Below are positions 44,161 through 56,100 of a DNA stretch of 64,000 nucleotides, piece after piece (position 1 is the first letter of the stretch; each line of letters begins with the position of its first letter). This stretch comes from Stropharia rugosoannulata. Its lineage: Eukaryota > Basidiomycota > Agaricomycetes > Agaricales > Strophariaceae. The position numbers and the translations under genes were made by a program. The notes under the pieces were generated by a model. It was not told the origin of the DNA. It ran no database searches and saw only the letters and a list, made by a program, of their open reading frames with translations. The DNA lies in contig JANCIK010000002.1 of NCBI GenBank assembly GCA_028532985.1, positions 1,488,001-1,552,000 on the forward strand. The letters are read 5' to 3'.

Positions 44161-46700
44161 TTAGCTGTTGTTAACATGCACCGAAAGCTTAGGGGCAGAA
44201 AGATTGGCAAGGTAATCCTACGCAGAATCAATCAGTGCCGTCGCCACATATACATGTTCTTTGACATACCCGCAGCCATCTTTCCCTTTGATCTTGTACG
44301 TGATTGAACATATTATATCGTTTATCATTCTAGTGAATATATTCCGTCAACATATGCATCTGTCAATAACGCCAAGTGAAGAAGCACGCACTTTGAGAAC
44401 CTTCTCCATCTCCTTAATGTCCACAGTTTTCGCTAGCGCCTTCATATCTACCTTCTGCTCATCTTCAATGGCCTCCCCGATGTCCTCGCTTTCAAGCTTA
44501 AGACCCTCGTCTACGCCTTGGCCCCCAATCTTTCCAAGCCGCCCCCAGAACTCTACGAACGAGTTTTCTGACAACATTTCGTCGAATGCTACACGCGCTG
44601 CGCTCGTCCGCTCTCTCTGCCACTTCTCGAATTCAGCCTCAACTTGTGCTGGCTTCATCCCAAGACGTGTTACAGGAAGGGACGAAAGGATCGTCTCTAG
44701 CGGCAATGAATCAAACACTGTCGCAAGCGACAGTGCATGTGCCTCAAAGAGCGCGTGCAGATTGTTCAGCTGCTTCCCTCTGAGATGGGAAATATGCGTG
44801 TGAAATAGGTGGACCTGGTGATTCAATGCAAGTGGGGAATTCGTGAATCGCGGATCGGTCTTGAGCTGCGGGATCGCTTGTTCCCAGGTAGTCTAAACGG
44901 GGGAATGGGTTGGTCAGATAAAGCCTCAGGTGCCGCAGTGCCTTACCTGCGGATCACGAACGGCATCAACCAGCAGTGTCCTGTGTGTAAGTAGTGAATA
45001 AAAACAAGTAAGTGCTGTGACGTGCTCCAACGTTAGCGATATGCAGGCTCACATGAACATTCTTTCGCCCTCCTCTTTGTCAATGCCCTGTTTGGACTTT
45101 TCGATGTTGGCATCCACGCGTCGTCTTTCAGCATTTATCTTTTCCTCGCGCTCCTTCACGGCTTTCAGTCTTCTCTCCTCACGGTCCAGCGTCTCCGTCT
45201 TTTCATTTTTCGTCCCCGAGGAGTGAGATTTTTCGGCAGTAGTATGCGGTACCGTGCCTTTCACAAACGTGTTGAACAGTTCTTCGCGAAGAGAAGACGA
45301 CCCTACAGCGTCATACCGGGGGTCCTTATATATCTCTCTTCTATTTTTCACCTGCGTACACATGGACATGGTTAAACGCATAATATATGAGGTCGAATAT
45401 GTTTATGTGCATACCTCTTTCCAAGTCTTTCCTTCCGCATCAGACGCATGCTCTTTCAGCAGGGCAAAGAAGTCAACTTCCGCTTTTTCCGCAGCGGCGC
45501 GCTTTTCTGTAAGGAGGAGCATGTTATAAGTAGAATTCTAAGCAAACGGGACATAAAACCTACTTTCACTTAGCTCCTTCAGATACTCTCGGAAAGCCTT
45601 CTCCCGTTCTCTATCATCTCTACCCCACCCATAGAAGCGCCTGTCCTTTTTCCAAGCGCGTCTGAAATCTGTCCAGCTGGCCCGCGTGCTCTTCACCTCG
45701 TCCTTCAAAAGGCGGTCAAATTCATCTTTAGGGCTTAAGGCTTCTTTCTCCTTCTTCACAGTAGACTGTCGTATTTCCCTGGCGCGTTCTTTGCAATATT
45801 CGTCGAAGGCTTCTCTTCGAGCCGCCACAGATGGAAGAAGAACGTACCGGGGATCCTGAATGAACTTTGGTAGGCATACATCCCAAGGGTGTAACGGGTT
45901 GATGTCTTTTTCACGAAGAAGGGTCTGAATGAAGTAATTAGTTTATTGCATAACGTTTAAAAACCGGAACTCGACTCACTTTGAACAGAGCCTTGCCTTC
46001 TTCAATGGACAAATCGGCCCGTTGAGGAATAGTTGCCTCGACCGCTTCCCGCAATCTTTGTGCCTCTAGTTCAGACTGCTTTGCCTGTTCCTCTACGCGC
46101 TTCTTCTCTTCCTCAGCCTCGGCTTCGAGTTGCTTAGCGGCTTCGCGTCTCCATTCCTCATCTTCTTCGTCATCGTCTTCATCATCCTCGTCATCCTCTT
46201 CTTCCTCATTATCCTCTTCGACTTTCGTCTTCTTACTTATGACGACTTCATCAACCGGAACAGATTCCTCAGCCTTACGCTTCCCGTTTGCAGTGGATTT
46301 GTCCTTTGACTTGGATTCGGGAGGCGCCGCTGCCTTCAATTCCTGAGCTTGGAGAGCCTCCAAAGCCTCCTTCAGCTCCTCAGGCACCGTCCATACGCTG
46401 CGTTTCGTGGGTTTGTGCGAATAGAACACGTTTCCCTCCGTAGTGGTCACTCTCAGCCAGTCCGTGCCAGGTATTGGCGTCTTAAGGTGCGCCTTCTCCT
46501 TCTTTTTGGGCTCCGGGGCCACCACCGGTGCCACGGGACGGACATATGTAGAAGTTTGAGTGGCAGCATTGAAATAGTACGGCACGCCATTCGGACCTGA
46601 TGTAGATCGGTGAGCGTGGCCGGGGACAATAGGAGGTAGATTACACACCAGGATGCTCTGTCCATCCGGAGGGGAGGGGAAAGGCGGGGTAAGCGGACAT
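44161..46700 (-). CDS. TCERG1/CA150-like WW-FF domain protein
   Basis: Multi-exon gene. The start MSAYPAFPLPSGWTEHP (46700-46649) splices to GPNGVPYYFNAATQTSTYV, restoring WW domain 1. WW domain 2 follows (DWLRVTTTEGNVFYSHKPTK). A basic and very acidic linker (EEDNEEEEDDEDDEDDDEED) precedes four to five FF domains, recognised by FDEYCKERAREIRQ, FRRAWKKDRRFYGWGRDD, KNRREIYKDPRYDAVGSSSL, TTWEQAIPQLKTDPRF and NDKRYNMFNHVQDQRERWL. The end DYLANLSAPKLSVHVNNS stops at 44161. Spacing and motifs match TCERG1 rather than Prp40. This nuclear factor links RNA polymerase II CTD phosphorylation to splicing and elongation. Confidence 0.85.
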
Positions 46701-46876
46701 GGTCGTCTGTAAGCAGGGCTGAGCAGCGGCAGATCGGGCACAGTGATCTCAGTGATCGCTCACGGTCATGTGTGCGCGCTCCCCCAGTACGCCGCCCTGC
46801 AGGGTGACATATGCGGATAATGAGACTCATTTCAGAACGCCAGTCCCACAAAATATCCCACATGATGTCCCCACTC

Positions 46877-46883
46877 TATAAAA
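46877..46883 (+). promoter_or_regulatory. TATA box of MFS transporter 1
   Basis: TATAAAA 88 bp upstream of the ATG at 46965, within the 264-bp divergent spacer shared with the TCERG1 homologue. Confidence 0.6.
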
Positions 46884-46964
46884 CCTGCACACGCTCTATC
46901 TCTGGGCCAGGCTGCTCTTGCATCCCCGTTTTATTTCCCCTTTGAATCCAAGGCTACTCTCGCT

Positions 46965-49750
46965 ATGTACACCGCGGAGGAGCACAAGCGCCTCACGAAA
47001 CGGGTCCTCTGGAAGCTCGACCTCCATATATTGCCGCCTCTTGCAGTGGTACGCACTATCTCAGTACTCTCGTCTTTTTCCCTGTTGACAAGCGGTGTAG
47101 CTTTGGCTAGCAAACTTCATCGACAGAAGCAACATTGGAAATGCAAAGTGAGTCGGCAATGTGCCAATAGAATGGGAACATCGCTCAGATAGCTACCGTC
47201 CTTCAGAATCGCGGGTCTTACAAAAGATACCCATCTCAAGGGTAATCAGTTCAATACAGCATTGGCAGGTAACGTCATCCCCCTCTGTCCGACAATAGAA
47301 ACTCAATGATGATATTCATTAGTTTTCTACATCACGTATGTCAAGATCTGCATTCAAAACATATCAGTCAACTAATGTTCGGGCACCCAAGGTACATCCT
47401 GGTAGAGCTTCCCTCAAATATAATCTTGAAGAAGATGAAGCCTAACGTACGTCAGCCTTGCTCATGCCAAAGATTCTCCAACTGATGGCCCAGACACTTC
47501 CAGCGCTGGATTCCTATTCTTGTCATGCTGTGGGGAATGATCACCACGCTATCGGGTCTTGTGCACAACTTCAGCGGTCTTGTCGCAATCAGACTTTTCC
47601 TGGGCCTCTGCGAAGGCGGTCTTCTCCCTGGAATTGTAAGGCTTTTACAATGTATCCTACTATCAGCACACTGAATTGTGTTAGATTCTCTATCTTAGCA
47701 CGATTTACAAGAGGCATGAATTGCAACTGAGGCATATCCATAATCCATCACAGACTCTAGTAAAAATATGCTAATATTGATGTCCGTTTAGAGTGGGTAT
47801 ATTTTACGCATCCGGTGAGTGATTCCCTTGAGATGACCGTGATGGCAAAAGACTTATCAGATTGTAACAGCATCTCTCTCAGGTGCATTTGGAGGTGGGA
47901 CAAGTCTTTTGTCTTCCCATGTAGAGCCCCCTCTTACAAAAGCAATAATAACAGGCCTTTTGGCGTCAGCAATCTTGAATATGGACGGGATTGGCGGGCT
48001 TGCTGGATGGCGATGGATATACGTGAGTCCTATAATTAGCATCTTACATTGCCGATCAAATATACAAACCTATTTTTAGATTATCGAAGGGCTGGCCACG
48101 GTCATCAGTGCAATTGTCTCCGCCTACTATCTGCCGGAGTCTCTTGCGACCGCGAAATTTTTCACTGATGATGAGAGAGAGTTTGCTCGTATGTTCTGAT
48201 ATATAATTAATAGCTTCTTGACTTAACCTTATTTCAAATAGTTGCGCGATTCCGGTTGGACACAACCGTCACTACGACCCGTACTGACCCAGAAACTTCA
48301 AGCCCAGAGAAGACCTATGACGACTCCAAAGAGTCTAAGGAGCTCCAGGAGCACGTCGAACACTCAGACATAGACGCAAAACTCCGAGAGCTACGGACCC
48401 CGCAAGTGGAAGAACGATTTGAATGGCGTGAAGTCTGGAGAGGTCAGTTCATTATCTCATTCAGAGGTCATGCCTCTATATTTACTTTTACATCAATAGG
48501 CATAACAGAAATCCAAGTATGGCTCAGTGGTATAGGATACTTCGGTCTCCTTGTCAGCCTGTACTCGTACTCGTTGTTCCTGTCAGTGTCCCGCTCAACG
48601 CCCAAGTCTCGTTTGTCTACTGACATACTGCGTCCCGTAGTCCCACTATAGTTTCTGGCCTAGGGTTTACCGGAACTGAGGCTCAGCTTCACACAGGTGG
48701 GTACAATACACAAATAACCTTGAGAACTCCTGGCGCATCCCCCGTTGCACGCTTAGCACTTCTAAAAAATCCCACGCTTTTTATTAACATCATATTTTCG
48801 TTTTGATAGTTCCTCCTTACGTCCCTGCCACGGTTCTCACAGGTAAGAAGGTTGAAACATCTTATGTTCCAGCCTGACCTCGAGAAATCAGTCGTTGTCG
48901 CTCTACTCAGTGATAGGCTGAAGTGGCGAGGACCATTCATCTTGATATGCCTCCCGCTGGCTATGATCGGTAAGAAGACTTAGACTGCTACTGATACGAG
49001 GTGCCAAAGGGAGCTAATGGCTTGTCTATTAGGCTACATCCTTGCTATTGTGGCCAAAACCAATACGACGCGGTACGTCGCCGTGTTCTTTATGGCCGCA
49101 GGAGTGTGAGTCTTGTATTTATTTCTGCAGTTGCCATTCTATAATTAAATCTGTATGCTAGCTACCCTTCGGCTCCTAGTATCCTGTAAGCTGATCCAAG
49201 TAGACTATATAAGACGATTATTAACTCGAGCATATTCTTGCAAACAGGTCGATCTTGCCAAATAACAGTAGCGGCCATTACAAAAGGGCAACCACCACGG
49301 CACTACAACTGGCTATTGCCAATGCGGGGTATGCTGGCATTCATATATTGATCTTCTCACACTGACTCACGATGTCCTCAGCGGGTTTGTCGCGACATTT
49401 GCGTACACCGCAGGTGAGGACATACGCTGTTCATATTCGCACTACGTGTACTCACGCGGGTTTTTAAAAGATCAAGCGCCAAAGTATATTCGCGGACACA
49501 CAATATCTCTGATTTTTGTGATCATCTCTTGGGTCTGTGTCGCCCTCAACGTGTAAGCCCTTAACAAACTTACCAAGGGTTTCTTATTGAATGAGATAAT
49601 GGTCATAGCCTGTACTGCATCTGGGAGAATAAAGCACGCAGTGAAGGACGCAGACAGAAAAATATTACCGACTATCAAGCGTTAGTCAATGCAGGGCTGA
49701 CTCGAGCACCCATAGGCGACAGGCACCCAGACTTCCGCTTTACATTGTAG
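46965..49750 (+). CDS. MFS transporter 1, nicotinate/allantoate permease type
   Basis: About a dozen short introns break a full-length transporter. The N-terminus KRLTKRVLWKLDLHILPPLA leads to LWLANFIDRSNIGNAKIAGL, the hallmark of the anion:cation symporter group (Dal5, Tna1, Seo1). Later blocks are GLVHNFSGLVAIRLFLGLCE, GGLLPGI, GLAGWRWIYIIEGLATVISA, YYLPESL, a charged central loop (DPETSSPEKTYDDSKESKEL), RGPFILICLPLAMIGYILAI, YVAVFFMAAGVYPSAPSIL, NNSSGHYKRATTTALQLAIA and YIRGHTISLIFVIISWVCV. The end GDRHPDFRFTL stops at 49750. It is a 12-helix plasma-membrane importer of a small organic acid or vitamin; the substrate cannot be fixed from sequence. A tandem paralogue follows 308 bp downstream. 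Confidence 0.82.
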
Positions 49751-50058
49751 AATCAATCTCAGGGCCTTTTTTCATGTTGTATTTTAACGAAATAAACGAA
49801 CACATGCCCTTCTTTCATCTTAAACAGGACGTTGAGACTCCCTCAATCGCCGAGCAATCAGAGCGCCGGTCTCTCTTATCCAATGACAAGCGTGATCAAT
49901 GTATTTGTATACAACCACCTGCCATAAATGCACTTCCAGAATACATCCCAAAATAACCTCATGTCAAAGAGCACTCCAATAAAACTCGCTACTAGCAGGG
50001 GCGACCCACTCCACGAGGCCTTCTTTTGTACCCCAACCACGATAGAATCACTCTTGCG
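49751..50058. other. Spacer between tandem transporters
   Basis: Contains the terminator of the first and the promoter of the second transporter. No gene was seen. Confidence 0.45.
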
Positions 50059-52910
50059 ATGGATACCTTGGCTGAGCGTAGTAGACGCCTGACAAGGCGG
50101 GTTCTCTTCAAGCTCGATTGCCACATATTACCCCCTTTGTCCATTGTACGTGCAGCTACAGCTTTCAGTAGCATCTTGCTGATACATTATCTGATAGCTC
50201 TTGCTGGTGAATTTCCTCGATAGGAGTAACATTGGAAATGCGAAGTCTGCCTTCACATGTGCAACGGTCCAGGCATCACTAAATCTTATGCACCTTTATC
50301 GACAGAATCGCAGGCCTTGTGCAGGATACACACCTGAAAGGAAATCAATTCAACACAGCATTAGCAGGTGAAGTGTATACCCCGTTGTGTTCAACAATTT
50401 AATCTCATGTTCGCTTATCTGTATAATACTACTGCAGTCTTTTATGTCACGTAAGTCGCAACACAACCTGTGCATGACTTGCCTAGTAATGACCTGATTA
50501 AAAGATACATTCTGGTGGACATACCGTCCAACATAGTCATGAAGAAGATGAAACCAAATGTGCGTTATAAGAGAGCCTTTCCAACAATTTATCTCTCATG
50601 GTCATACCCCTGCAGCGCTGGATTCCTATCCTTGCATTCCTCTGGGGCGTAGTCACCATACTATCGGGATTGGTGCACAATTTCAGCAGCCTTGTGGCTG
50701 TAAGAATTCTTTTGGGGCTCTGCGAAGGAGGTCTTCTTCCCGCTTTTGTAAGTCCTCTTCACATTGAAGCCTCGGCTAATCAGAGTACCCTCTTATTAAA
50801 TGATCACCAGATCCTTTACCTCAGCACAATGTACAAGAGACATGAACTGCAATTTAGGTATGTGTATATTTACGCACTGCACCCAGCTCCTAAATCAGAT
50901 ATCAGAGTGGGTATATTCTTCGCAACCGGTACGGTTTTCCCTCGAGTCAAGTACTAACAACGGTATTAACTCAACTACATAAGCTTCACTGTCGGGTGCA
51001 TTTGGGGGCAAGTCAGTCAAAAACCATGGTTATTCCATTTTTTAATCTTTTTCGTGCCTTAAGGTCTTCTTGCGACGGCTATCCTACGTATGGATGGGAT
51101 TGGAGGCCTAGCTGGCTGGAGATGGATATTCGTGCGTGCTAAAAATAGCTTACCTCGTCGCTAATTGACAATCTATTTTTATCTCCCCAGATACTTGAAG
51201 GTCTTGCCACGCTCGTCTGTGTCATCATATCCGCCTACCTTTTACCGGAGTCACTTGATAAAGCCTCGTTTCTGACTGAAGAAGAAAGAGAATTTGCAAG
51301 TACGCCCCGTCATTTGACTTGTTGGCTCGCGATGCTTTAATTCTGATTCAAGTTCACAACAGTCAGGCGGTTCCAATCCGACGCCAACGTAGTTGATACT
51401 CATAACAGCTTCTCCAAGACATCAGAAGACCCAGTCAAAGCGTCCGATGATTTGAAAGACTCCTCAGAGCATCATCATGATGGAAATTATCCACACATAT
51501 ATCACGATTCCGGGTTAGCCCCAAGTACCTCTGATGAAGAACAGTTCGAATGGCGTGAAGTGATTCGAGGTAGATTCTACTACTTCTATGATAGCTCACC
51601 ATCATTGAATACTGAAATACTATCTGTATTGTTAACCATCAATCATAGGACTGACGGAAATCCAGGTATGGCTCACAGGTTTCGGATTCTTCGGCGGCCT
51701 CGTCAGTTTTACATCATATTCATTATTCCTGTGAGTGACCAAAACCATCGTTACAGTCAATTTGTGTGTCTAACATACTACATTATTTGTGCAGTCCTAC
51801 GATTGTCGCCGGACTAGGCTATGCCGGATCCGAGGCTCAACTTCACACAGGTCAGTTACCAGCATGAAATATTTTGCCGCTTCGCCTTTTGCATTCGTGC
51901 AAGGCTTCCTCCCAGAAACTCTTAATCTCCGGGCTAATAATACGGTATCCATCTTTTTAGTCCCACCCTATGTCCCTGCCGCTGTTCTCACAGGTAAATG
52001 GCAAATGCTATGGCATCTAAGTGGAATAGTTGCATGTACTGATATGACCTTGTAAAGTTATTGTCTCACTGCTTGCTGATAGACTCAAGCTGAGAGGGCC
52101 CTTTATTCTCATATGCCTTCCATTAGCTATCATCGGTGGGTAACATTACTTATCTGAAGAGTTCCTTGTGCCAATTTCTCGCGGCAGGCTACGTCCTTGC
52201 TATCACAGCCAACACAAACAAGACGCGATATATCGCTGTGTTTTTTATGGCTGCAGGAATGTAAGCACTTGCTTGTTTTATTATTATTATCATCATTTAT
52301 AGTGTATTATACCAGTTACCCTTCGGCACCTTGCATCCTGTAGGTCCTCTTCCAAGTTAAGCGCCCATCAGTGGGGGCTAATTAGATGTCCTTGAAGCTC
52401 TATTTTGCCAAATAACACAAGCGGTCATTATAAGCGTGCGACTGCTACCGCATTACAATTGGCAATATCCAACGTCGGGTAAGTTTTTATTCCTTACAGA
52501 GGTCGTAAAGCTCACTTAGCAAAATCTTCTTAGAGGATTTGTTGCCACCTTTGCGTACACACCAGGTAATCCACTGCGATTGATTTGTAGCTTTAATGAT
52601 CGGTAGTGACTGGAATCACTTCCCGCAGATCAAGCGCCCAAGTACATCCGCGGACACACCATATCCTTGGCATTTGTGGCATTATCTTGGGTATGCGTCG
52701 CTTGTAACGTGTGCGTTTTCTTCTTAATGTGCCACAAGTCGGTGAGTAACTCACCTGGTAATGTACAGCGCTTATTGCCTATGGGAGAACAAGGCACGCA
52801 GAGAAGGGCGCAGACAAAGCAACATTACCAACTACCAAGCATTGGTAGATGCAAATATTACCAGAGCTCCCATAGGCGACAGGCATCCCGAGTTCCGCTT
52901 CACGTTATGA
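50059..52910 (+). CDS. MFS transporter 2, tandem paralogue
   Basis: Same intron-rich layout as its neighbour, starting MDTLAERSRRLTRRVLFKLD at 50059 and ending GDRHPEFRFTL at 52910. All the family blocks are present in order: NIGNAKIAGLVQDTHLKGNQ, YILVDIPSNIVMKKMKPN, WIPILAFLWGVVTILSGLVH, LGLCEGGLLPAF, GGLAGWRWIFILEGLATLV, YLLPESLD, GPFILICLPLAIIGYVLA, YIAVFFMAAGIYPSAP, HYKRATATALQLAISNVGGF and YIRGHTISLAFVALSWVCV. No frame-breaking change was found after splicing, so both copies look functional. The central loop differs most from copy 1 (HHHDGNYPHIYHDSG here), suggesting divergence in regulation. Same predicted role: plasma-membrane importer of a small organic anion. Confidence 0.82.
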
Positions 52911-53160
52911 GGAATATTGCAGGCCTTCTTTTACGTTGTACATACTTAGGCGAAATACATGAAAAACGTTATGAGTCGTGACATCATGATATATACAAAA
53001 AAGCAAACGTCAACGAAGGTAATATGATAGATAAGCAAATGCAGTGTCCAAGATGAGTGTGAGTGTATGCGTGTGCGGGATAAATGAAACAACAAGAAAT
53101 CTCAGGAATTGAATCTATAGAACGTTAGAGCGCATTTTAGTCATGAGGTGAAATTGAGAC

Positions 53161-56100
53161 TTACTTCTTATTAATTTGGAAGAGGAATAACTCAAAGTTG
53201 ACTTTGACCTTGCCGTTCAGAATTGTTAGTGATGATCGCTTTTCAAACTTGGCCTGCAACAGATCTTCCATACGGATGTCCTCAGATGCGATCCGGGTAG
53301 TAACTCCTAGCAAAGTCGAATCAAGCGTGAGGTGGAAAATGCCAGGCGTGTTAGAAGACATAGTAATCTGCAGCTTGTCGAATTGGCGAGGAGAATATTG
53401 ATCAATGGAAAGGAGGATGCTCCGATCGTAGAGCTTCTTGGCTGTGTAAAGAAAAGAGCCGAACTGTGGATTCTGGCCAGTGCGCTGCAGTTCACGAAGA
53501 TGTTGAGCTTGTAAGCTGAAGGGGAGAACGGCTCGTCGTTTCCTACAAAATCATAATAATTAACGCCAATTGATTTAATTCCAATAGACCCGAACGTACG
53601 CTTTGCCCTTCTGCATAGTACTCATGGAAGTTTCCACATAGCTCACGTAGCTGTTTATTTGCTCCTCAAGATATTTCTTGCGCTGGGCAAGTTGACGAAG
53701 GGCCTCGTTCATGTTTTCCATTTCTTCCTGTCGTTGGATGCGTTTTCTATGTTTGCTTCGAACATCACCAGCAATTGCATTAAGGATGCCCTGGAACTTG
53801 TCAACGCGGCTAATCTTGCCTTGCTTCTCAAGTTCGATCAGATCTTGAATAGCATGAGCCTTGACGGCAGCAAAGGTCAATCTAAAGAGAGCATGGAATT
53901 GAGCGAAAGAAGCTATGCATGGCAAATGAGCTTACGAGCGAATATCTTCAAGACGATAAACACCATCAGCAACGGCCTGAGATGGTTGGCGCCGAGGCAT
54001 CTGGCGTAACTCGTTTTCAATTTCGGCGTCCAGGATGTCCTCCCAAAGCATTTCATCCTGCTCAGTTACTGGCCTCAACAATGACTCGAGCAAGTCTTGT
54101 GCTGGCTGCACTCGTAAGATAGCAAGGACTCCGCGCTTTGCCTGAACCCATAGTGTTTTCTCTTCTGCGTGAGGATCTGCAAGAGTAAAACTTAAGAAAC
54201 AATACAATGTACAGATCTTCTCGCTAACCTTCCACATGAGCAAAACGATTCGTGAGTTCGAGCGTGATAGCTGTGTCTCTGGCATCTTTAAGTTCTTCAC
54301 TGGCGGGATGAGGGATACCTCCCAACTCGGCAAGAATTATCCGCAGCGGGTCGTCCGATGAGGGTGCCTGAAAGGCTAAATCAGCTCAACCGTCCGCTAA
54401 ATAGGTGATCCACTTACGAGGTACTCTTGTTGTTGCAAAAGAAGGGAATGCGTGGTGTATATCTCATTAGGTGAAATATAGATAGACTTAGGCTGAACAG
54501 TCGCATCCATGAATTCATGTGCGTGGAACTGCCTCTCAGCGTCGGGCACATCAGCAACTGTAATTGACTCCTTCAGATCCGTTCCCCGACTGAGAATAAA
54601 GCAGACTTACCCTGCATAAACCAGCTTGTCATCTGTCCAATAGCGTTGTGGACAAAATCATTAATAGGGATATAGCTTGGTTTGTCGTCACCAAACTCTG
54701 CTCCGCTGGTAATCTGTCCAAGTACTCTCGCTATTTGAGTAAGATTCTTTTTTGCGGTAGCGGTATTGACGGTCTTGGATATGATATCGAACATTTCCGG
54801 AGCCCTATGAGATTATTAATTAAACTGTCACATCTTTTCTACATTTGTTTTGCTTACAATAAAGCAGGGTTGATGTAGCGGTAGAATATAAGTCGCCCAA
54901 GACATGCACCGTAAACCTCTTCAGGTTGTCCCGGATACTTGTCCTACAGGTTTATCAGCAATTGCGGCATGGTTAAGTGGGTCTACACTCACCCGCAATG
55001 CTGCCAATGTTTCCCGCGCAAGATACCTCATAGAATAAGGCATTTTTCGCGTCGATTGAAGTATCGCCTTGATGAATGCCTCGGTCCACCATTGAAGAAC
55101 TTGCAAGTCTGTATTTAAAATATTAACATTATCCACGGGATCAAGGATAGATTACACATGCGTCGGATATAGATTGCACGGGTATCTGGGTCCACTACGG
55201 CCTCCCGGAATGGCAGTTCCTTTGGAACTGAGCTTGATTTGCCTGACCTCATCTCTTCGACGTCAATACGCGCTTTGTGGATCTAATAAAGTAATACGCT
55301 CAATGTCAGTGGTACACATAGAAAAGGAAAGAAAAAACTCACGACAGAAGGATCTGCCTCAAGGTCAAGATCTTCCGCATTGACAAGCTCGCGAATGATC
55401 GACTGCAAAGTATCCCGTACATAAGTCGATTGGCGGGAGCGAATGTAATGCATAGCAATGCTTAGGTAAAAGGGACTGGCAGAGATGACTGCCCCAATTG
55501 AGGGCGAATTGCTAATTTCCTCCCTGATGGAGTGCTAAAGGAAGATTAAAGGTGAGTGACTAACACGACAACACTACGAGGGCACTCGCACCTGGAACAG
55601 TTTCAAAAGAAGGAAATCCTCCCTTCTGTCCTGACCATACCCAAACAACGTCAAGACAGCCCGCTCTGTGAAGCGTCGGCTCCCTTCAAGTTTGTCGTCT
55701 TTCGATAGTCGCACAAACAGCCTGCTCAGATATTCACCGCGGATTTGCAACAGATAAAAAAGTTGTTGGTACAGCTCGAGCTTACGGCGAGCATCTTGAT
55801 CAAGCGTATTCGGCCCAGAAAATGGATCACCATGGGCGGCAAGAAGTGATGCCCGTGCTGCCTGTTGCGCTGCACTATCACCCCCGTGCCTTCTCCGTGC
55901 TTTGATAACATCCTCTGTGCTCTTGAAGTTCTGAATAGCCAACGCGATCTTCGTATCCAGTTCCTGAATATCATTCTCGAGAGCTTGGTTCTCACGAATG
56001 CCTTCTACGACGCGCTTGCGCAGCCGCTCGACTTTGATCTCGTCCTGGAAGTCCGCCTCGGAATCGTCCAGGAGATGCACGAAGTTCTTGATCGTACCAA

